A stretch of DNA of 33,709 nt from Desulfuromonadales bacterium (GTDB taxonomy: Bacteria; Desulfobacterota; Desulfuromonadia; Geobacterales; Pseudopelobacteraceae), in contig JACAAY010000052.1 in the NCBI GenBank assembly GCA_013377095.1, positions 1 to 33,709 on the forward strand. Direction: 5' to 3'. The notes under the pieces were generated by a model. The model saw only the letters and a list, made by a program, of their open reading frames with translations. It was not told the DNA's origin and did no database searches. The position numbers and the translations under genes were made by a program. Below, one piece after another: positions 30,749 to 33,709 of this stretch; within the stretch, counting starts at the first letter, position 1, and every line of letters begins with the position of its first letter.

Positions 30749-31153
30749 ATGTGTCTTCAAGCGTATGCAATCCCAGTTCAGGAAAACCGAGTTAGTGCTC
30801 AGAGGTTGGAAAAGCTCTCAGGGCTCCGAGTCGAGAAGTTGAACAAACCATATAAAGGAGCCCTCTGGTTCTCACGCGACGGAGGATGCTCATGCTCACT
30901 TCTATCAGACAATGCAGACTGGAACGAGCCTGTCTGGGAGTTGGAGCCAGAAATTCTTGAACCTTTGGCAAAGGCACTACAAGTGCTTGGAGAGGAAGCA
31001 GGTGGCTTTACTTTTCAGGCTATATGGATGGGAGAAAAAGCGGAAACATCAAGTGAATCAACATTGCCAGAAATTCTGGAAGAAATACGCAACAACAAAA
31101 TTAAAAATAAACATGTCTATAGGGTCACGGTAATGCAAGCCGCGGCCGAATAG
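30749..31153 (+). CDS. Hypothetical protein, possible cassette-type orphan
   Basis: The 134-residue protein is not recognised. It has a central GALWFSRDGGCSCSLLSD segment and an acidic, helical second half (WELEPEILEPLAKALQVLGEEAGG), and looks soluble. AAGGAAG lies six bases before the ATG, a good ribosome binding site. Base composition is lower in GC than the citrate operon. It is followed within 100 bases by an attC-like element and a second orphan gene, so it may itself be a gene cassette. Confidence 0.65.
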   Translation: MCLQAYAIPVQENRVSAQRLEKLSGLRVEKLNKPYKGALWFSRDGGCSCSLLSDNADWNEPVWELEPEILEPLAKALQVLGEEAGGFTFQAIWMGEKAETSSESTLPEILEEIRNNKIKNKHVYRVTVMQAAAE

Positions 31154-31230
31154 GAAAAACGAGCTGCCAACCACTCGGCGGCACGCGGGCGGCTAGAAAC
31201 CACCGCCGGTGCGCCTCGGCCACGTTAGGC
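31135..31230 (+). repeat. attC-like integron recombination site (candidate)
   Basis: The right end GTTAGGC (31224-31230) is a perfect GTTRRRY core site, preceded by CTCGGCCAC, which pairs with GCGGCCGA near the left end (31141-31149); the middle holds strong complementary GC arms (GGGCGGC..GCCG). The left inverse core is degenerate (GCAAGCC), so this is a candidate only. The next gene begins 14 bases after GTTAGGC, as in cassettes. Confidence 0.45.
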
Positions 31231-31243
31231 AGAGAATGAAAAT

Positions 31244-31726
31244 ATGAGCGATAAAATTTCTTCTTCGATGACGTTTTATTATAAAGTACTGTTGCCAGTC
31301 CTATGGATTGCCGGATTTGGTTTTGGCACTTTTGCGATGTGGCTCGGTAAATTCGACCAGCCGTCACAGCCACCAGACGAAGTTAAACTTACTTTTTTGT
31401 TCTTCTTTATTGTTGGCTCCGCCTTCCTATTGAGGGACGCAGTTCGGCTAAAGACAATTACCATAGACAAAGAGGATTTAATCATCAAGAACTTTTCCAG
31501 GGTCATTCGTGTGCCAGTGAGACAAATAAATCATATAAGCGAATCTAGACTTATGCGGCCAAAAACAATTTCACTGACACTTTATCCGTCATGTGAATTC
31601 GGAGAAAAAATTACTTTTATACCGAAAGCCAAAATGCAAATGACCTTCAAGGTATTAACGGAGCATCCGATTGCAAAAAGATTAAGGGAACTGGCAGGTA
31701 TCCAAGATCAAGGAACCGATGCCTAA
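31244..31726 (+). CDS. Hypothetical two-helix membrane protein, cassette-like
   Basis: The 160-residue protein has two membrane segments (about residues 14-33, LLPVLWIAGFGFGTFAMWLG, and 48-63, LTFLFFFIVGSAFLLR) and a C-terminal cytoplasmic part with alternating strands (LKTITIDKEDLIIKNFSRVIRVPVRQINHISESRL), suggestive of a PH-like or similar small beta domain. No family recognised. It starts 14 bases after a GTTAGGC core, and its stop codon lies in GCCTAA (31721-31726), the first six bases of a consensus attC inverse core (GCCTAAC). Both features fit an integron gene cassette. AT-rich compared with the genome core. The ribosome binding site is weak. Confidence 0.65.
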   Translation: MSDKISSSMTFYYKVLLPVLWIAGFGFGTFAMWLGKFDQPSQPPDEVKLTFLFFFIVGSAFLLRDAVRLKTITIDKEDLIIKNFSRVIRVPVRQINHISESRLMRPKTISLTLYPSCEFGEKITFIPKAKMQMTFKVLTEHPIAKRLRELAGIQDQGTDA

Positions 31727-31843
31727 TCGGGTAGCCGGGGGTTTTTCTCCCCCAGCCCCCACACCACCCGGCATGCGGGTCCGCACCTGGCGGTTCGATA
31801 GAATTACCGGGCCGTAGCCGGATAATGAAGCTTCACCCACACA
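31727..31843 (-). mobile_element. 3' remnant of a group IIC-like intron (domains V and VI)
   Basis: Read on the minus strand, 31796 to 31763 is a 34-base domain V: GAACCGCC at its 5' end pairs with GGGTGGT at its 3' end, with an inner TGCG/CGCA stem, a GACC loop and a two-base TG bulge; the catalytic triad reads CGC, as in class C introns. A GGGGG...CCCCC hairpin (domain VI) follows, ending CTACCCGAT at 31727. About 47 further bases upstream (to 31843) may be intron sequence before it breaks into the transposase remnant. No reverse transcriptase frame is left. Confidence 0.75.
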
Positions 31844-31898
31844 GGGAAAGAGGTGCAACCCTGGCATTGTACGGACTACGTACTTTCCTTGTATGACG
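31844..31898 (+). repeat. 55-bp direct repeat, left copy
   Basis: Identical to 33655-33709, the last bases of the window; both belong to RAYT coding sequence, so the identity probably continues past the edge. Confidence 0.9.
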
Positions 31899-32362
31899 AC
31901 AATTTCACGAAGGCATCGAAGAAGTACGGCAATTTTGTTTATGATGGGTTGACTGAGGGAAACAGACCAGAATTTGTAATGGGGACCCACGAGGGGAGAA
32001 TGCTTGGAGACGATTCTTTTGCCGACGAGACGCTGCTGCAGGCTGATGAAAAACTTACGAGCAGGGTAACAGTGGATGCAGTGATTTCAGAAGTGTGCCG
32101 ACAATTTGGCATATCGGAAGCGGAACTTATTGCAACAGGCAAGGCCCGTCCCGCAAGCGAGGCACGGGCAATTGCAGCTTTTCTGACCCGAGAGATGGCC
32201 AACCTGTCGTTGACGGAGCTGGCGAAGAAAATGGGACGGGACGTTTCTGCATTCAGCCAGGCGGCGCGAAGACTCGATATCTCGGCCAAAGAGAATGGAC
32301 AGTTGGCGAAAATGGTACATCAGCTTCTAACAGATCTTAAAATGTCAAACACTTCGAGGTGA
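31844..32362 (+). pseudogene. 5'-truncated REP-associated tyrosine transposase (RAYT)
   Basis: The open frame (about 170 codons) begins abruptly at the position corresponding to GKEVQPWHCTDYVLSLYDD of the intact copy at 33220, with 55 identical bases, and lacks the N-terminal HUH/Y1 catalytic part. What remains is the C-terminal region: a linker (NFTKASKKYGNFVYDGLTEG) and a DnaA-type helix-turn-helix domain (VDAVISEVCRQFGISEAELIATGKAR.., FLTREMANLSLTELAKKMGRDVSAFSQAARRL). It cannot cut DNA by itself, but the residual DNA-binding domain could still be expressed (GTG at 31853). The breakpoint is shared with the group II intron remnant. Confidence 0.75.
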
Positions 32363-32559
32363 TGTCCCTCGGTGATGTCCCCGGTGGCTGGGCTTGGAGT
32401 CTTGGTTTTGGCGACATTTGGCATGGTAGTCGGAGCCTTAATGGGAACACTGACGATATCGAAGAAACCATCAAATGAAGTGGAAGCAACAGGGTCATGT
32501 TTGACATTTGAAGATTTGACAGGAAGAAATGTTTAAATGTCAAACCTGCCCCCTGACCC
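32340..32559. repeat. REP-like palindromic units next to the truncated RAYT
   Basis: GGGTCATGTTTGACATTT (32492-32509) faces an inverted relative at 32535-32559 (AAATGTCAAAC, then CCTGACCC); another inverted unit AAATGTCAAAC lies at 32340-32350 and a direct unit at 33177-33194. Such palindromic units near RAYT genes are the expected substrates of these transposases. Confidence 0.65.
32375..32536 (+). CDS. Possible small membrane peptide
   Basis: A 53-codon frame encodes a hydrophobic N-terminal helix (LGVLVLATFGMVVGALMGTL) and a short polar tail. It overlaps the REP-like units, which supply its last codons, and has no clear ribosome binding site, so it may be chance. Confidence 0.25.
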   Translation: MSPVAGLGVLVLATFGMVVGALMGTLTISKKPSNEVEATGSCLTFEDLTGRNV

Positions 32560-32626
32560 GCTACCCCCCGGTATATACGCCACCGCTACCATCAGATAAT
32601 AAAGACAAGGGCGATGTATAAGGGCT

Positions 32627-33112
32627 ATGAGAACGCTTTCAGTAGAACAACAGATCAACAATCTCAGGCCATCAGTAACTAGCGGCCTTGCACTTTACTT
32701 TCATAACTGGTTGCTGGCAAGCGCGATTGTGCTTGTAATAGTGAGCATCTATTTCCGTCATCCCGTGCCGCTGATGATCGCCGCTTTCTTGGGAATCGTG
32801 GGGCTTTGTGAGCGTCGTGCAGGACCAAATATCGTTGTTGCAATCAAGGCATACGATATGAACGCTTCCAGCTTCGGCGAGGTGTCTATCACCATTTCAT
32901 GTTGGGACATGAATAACGACTACCACGCTCTCATACGGGAACAGAATGAACCTGACTGGGAGTATGAGTTCATCCCCCAAGGCTGGCAGCCAACTACCGG
33001 AACTTATGCCGCACGCATCTGGCGCGTTGACAGTGGCGGTCCACCTGTTCTAACCGCCGTCGAAGCCGGCATCCTCATCCCGCGCTACGCCCCGAAACAT
33101 CCGGGGGCGTAA
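32627..33112 (+). CDS. Hypothetical membrane protein between two RAYT copies
   Basis: The 161-residue product is unassigned. It has two adjacent membrane segments (about residues 28-42, NWLLASAIVLVIVSI, and 48-61, LMIAAFLGIVGL) followed by a roughly 95-residue soluble domain with CWDMNNDYHALIREQNEPDWEYEFIPQGWQPTTGTY and a conserved-looking RIWRVDSGGPPVLTAVEAG, beta-rich in appearance. The last two elements suggest a ligand-binding or envelope domain. It is enclosed by direct copies of the REP-like unit (32492 and 33177), as if carried between the two RAYT copies. The ATG at 32627 has AAGGG nearby. Function unknown. Confidence 0.6.
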   Translation: MRTLSVEQQINNLRPSVTSGLALYFHNWLLASAIVLVIVSIYFRHPVPLMIAAFLGIVGLCERRAGPNIVVAIKAYDMNASSFGEVSITISCWDMNNDYHALIREQNEPDWEYEFIPQGWQPTTGTYAARIWRVDSGGPPVLTAVEAGILIPRYAPKHPGA

Positions 33113-33176
33113 GAGAGTGGGGAAAATGGGAGGATAGAGGGACCAGTACTACAAATTTCATAAAATAAAACCTGTG

Positions 33177-33194
33177 GGGTCATGTTTGACATTT
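33177..33194 (+). repeat. REP-like unit before the intact RAYT
   Basis: GGGTCATGTTTGACATTT is identical to 32492-32509 and lies 25 bases upstream of the transposase ATG. Confidence 0.75.
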
Positions 33195-33219
33195 AAACAT
33201 TTTGCTGAACAATTACGAC

Positions 33220-33709
33220 ATGCCACGTAAACCACGTATTCATATCGCCGGGAGTTTTTACCATGTCATTGTTCGCGGCAATGCGGGGGCCCCTCTGTTT
33301 CTTGAGGATACTCACCGGCACCACTTTTACGCACTTCTCCAAGAGGGATCTGCACGATTTCAGTACCGGGTCCATGCTTTCTGTCTCATGACTAACCACG
33401 TTCACCTTCTCCTTCAGGTCGCGGACATACCACTTTCACGACTGATGCAGAATCTCACGCTACGCTATTCGACGTGGTTCAACAGGAAGCACCGACGTAT
33501 CGGCCATCTCTTCCAGGGAAGGTACAAGGCCATTCTCATAGATGCTGATACTTATCTACTGGAGTTGGTACGGTATATTCACCTGAACCCAGTGAGAGCC
33601 AAGATGGTGAGTATTCCGGATGAGTATCCGTGGTCCGGGCATCGGGCGTTTCTCGGGAAAGAGGTGCAACCCTGGCATTGTACGGACTACGTACTTTCCT
33701 TGTATGACG
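33220..33709 (+). CDS. REP-associated tyrosine transposase, N-terminal part (runs off the window)
   Basis: The frame is open from ATG 33220 to the window edge (163 codons). It starts MPRKPRIHIAGSFYHVIVRGN, contains the HUH-type metal motif in LMTNHVHLLLQV, the LFQGRYKAILID segment that carries the catalytic tyrosine of Y1 transposases, and YIHLNPVRAKMV, all characteristic of the IS200-related RAYT family that mobilises REP palindromes. The last 55 bases are identical to the start of the truncated copy at 31844, which predicts that a DnaA-like C-terminal domain follows outside the window. An N-terminal REP-like unit lies just upstream. Confidence 0.9.
   Translation, partial: MPRKPRIHIAGSFYHVIVRGNAGAPLFLEDTHRHHFYALLQEGSARFQYRVHAFCLMTNHVHLLLQVADIPLSRLMQNLTLRYSTWFNRKHRRIGHLFQGRYKAILIDADTYLLELVRYIHLNPVRAKMVSIPDEYPWSGHRAFLGKEVQPWHCTDYVLSLYD
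33655..33709 (+). repeat. 55-bp direct repeat, right copy
   Basis: Identical to 31844-31898; the repeat reaches the window edge. Confidence 0.9.

Noticed and set aside
30660..30842. Open frame of 60 codons starting ATGGTTTGT
   Set aside because: It overlaps the better supported 134-residue gene in another frame and has no ribosome binding site.
1..33709. CRISPR arrays, tRNA and rRNA genes
   Set aside because: No regularly spaced repeat arrays and no tRNA or rRNA signatures were seen in either strand.

Overview
The window looks like chromosome from a Desulfuromonadales/Geobacterales-type deltaproteobacterium (Geobacter/Pelobacter-like). The grounds are indirect: moderately GC-rich core genes, two TerC proteins, an AmrS radical SAM enzyme, CadR/PbrR metal regulation, abundant short intergenic repeats and a CitCDEFX citrate lyase operon. 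The genus is an inference; no rRNA or tRNA is present to fix it.

Layout. (1) 0.1-4.2 kb: an RNase Z-like metallo-beta-lactamase, an ArsR-type repressor divergent from an Fe-S flavodoxin-type reductase, and an AT-rich orphan membrane-anchored gene bracketed by long perfect hairpins. (2) 4.2-6.8 kb: thioredoxin-type arsenate reductase behind a perfect palindrome, a YfgJ-like zinc ribbon protein, and a radical SAM/SPASM enzyme with an extremely Cys-rich tail. (3) 7.0-11.1 kb: a fluoride-export cluster: CLC-F-type antiporter, DUF190, MFS transporter, CrcB/Fluc channel, second DUF190. (4) 11.1-14.0 kb: a CadA/ZntA-type P1B ATPase convergent with the fluoride cluster and divergent from its CadR/PbrR-type MerR regulator. 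(5) 14.0-17.7 kb: a yybP-ykoY (Mn2+) riboswitch whose 3' strand overlaps an intrinsic terminator, followed by a small ribbon-helix-helix protein, TerC, a Tim44-domain membrane protein and a second, Alx-type TerC. (6) 17.8-25.3 kb: DUF4124 protein, putative lipoprotein, AmrS, old yellow enzyme, MoxR/VWA pair, a second flavodoxin-type reductase divergent from an HxlR regulator, and an FRG-domain protein. (7) 25.5-30.2 kb: citC-citD-(PPC/DUF296)-citE-citF-citX, a tight operon with an unexpected PPC-domain gene between citD and citE. (8) 30.2-33.7 kb: an accessory tail with orphan genes, an integron-cassette-like unit, the 3' end (domain V/VI) of a group IIC-like intron on the minus strand, a 5'-truncated REP-associated (RAYT) transposase and the start of a second copy that runs off the window.

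Functional themes are metal and anion stress (As, Cd/Pb/Zn, F-, Mn2+) and citrate cleavage. A dispersed ~170-bp repeat with related ends occurs three times (6.8, 8.4 and 21.1 kb).

The most interesting points are the intron remnant sitting exactly where an attC inverse core would be at the end of a cassette-like gene; the PPC-domain gene inside the citrate lyase operon together with a displaced acceptor serine in CitD; the MITE-like repeat family; and the paired CLC-F/Fluc systems without a recognisable fluoride riboswitch.
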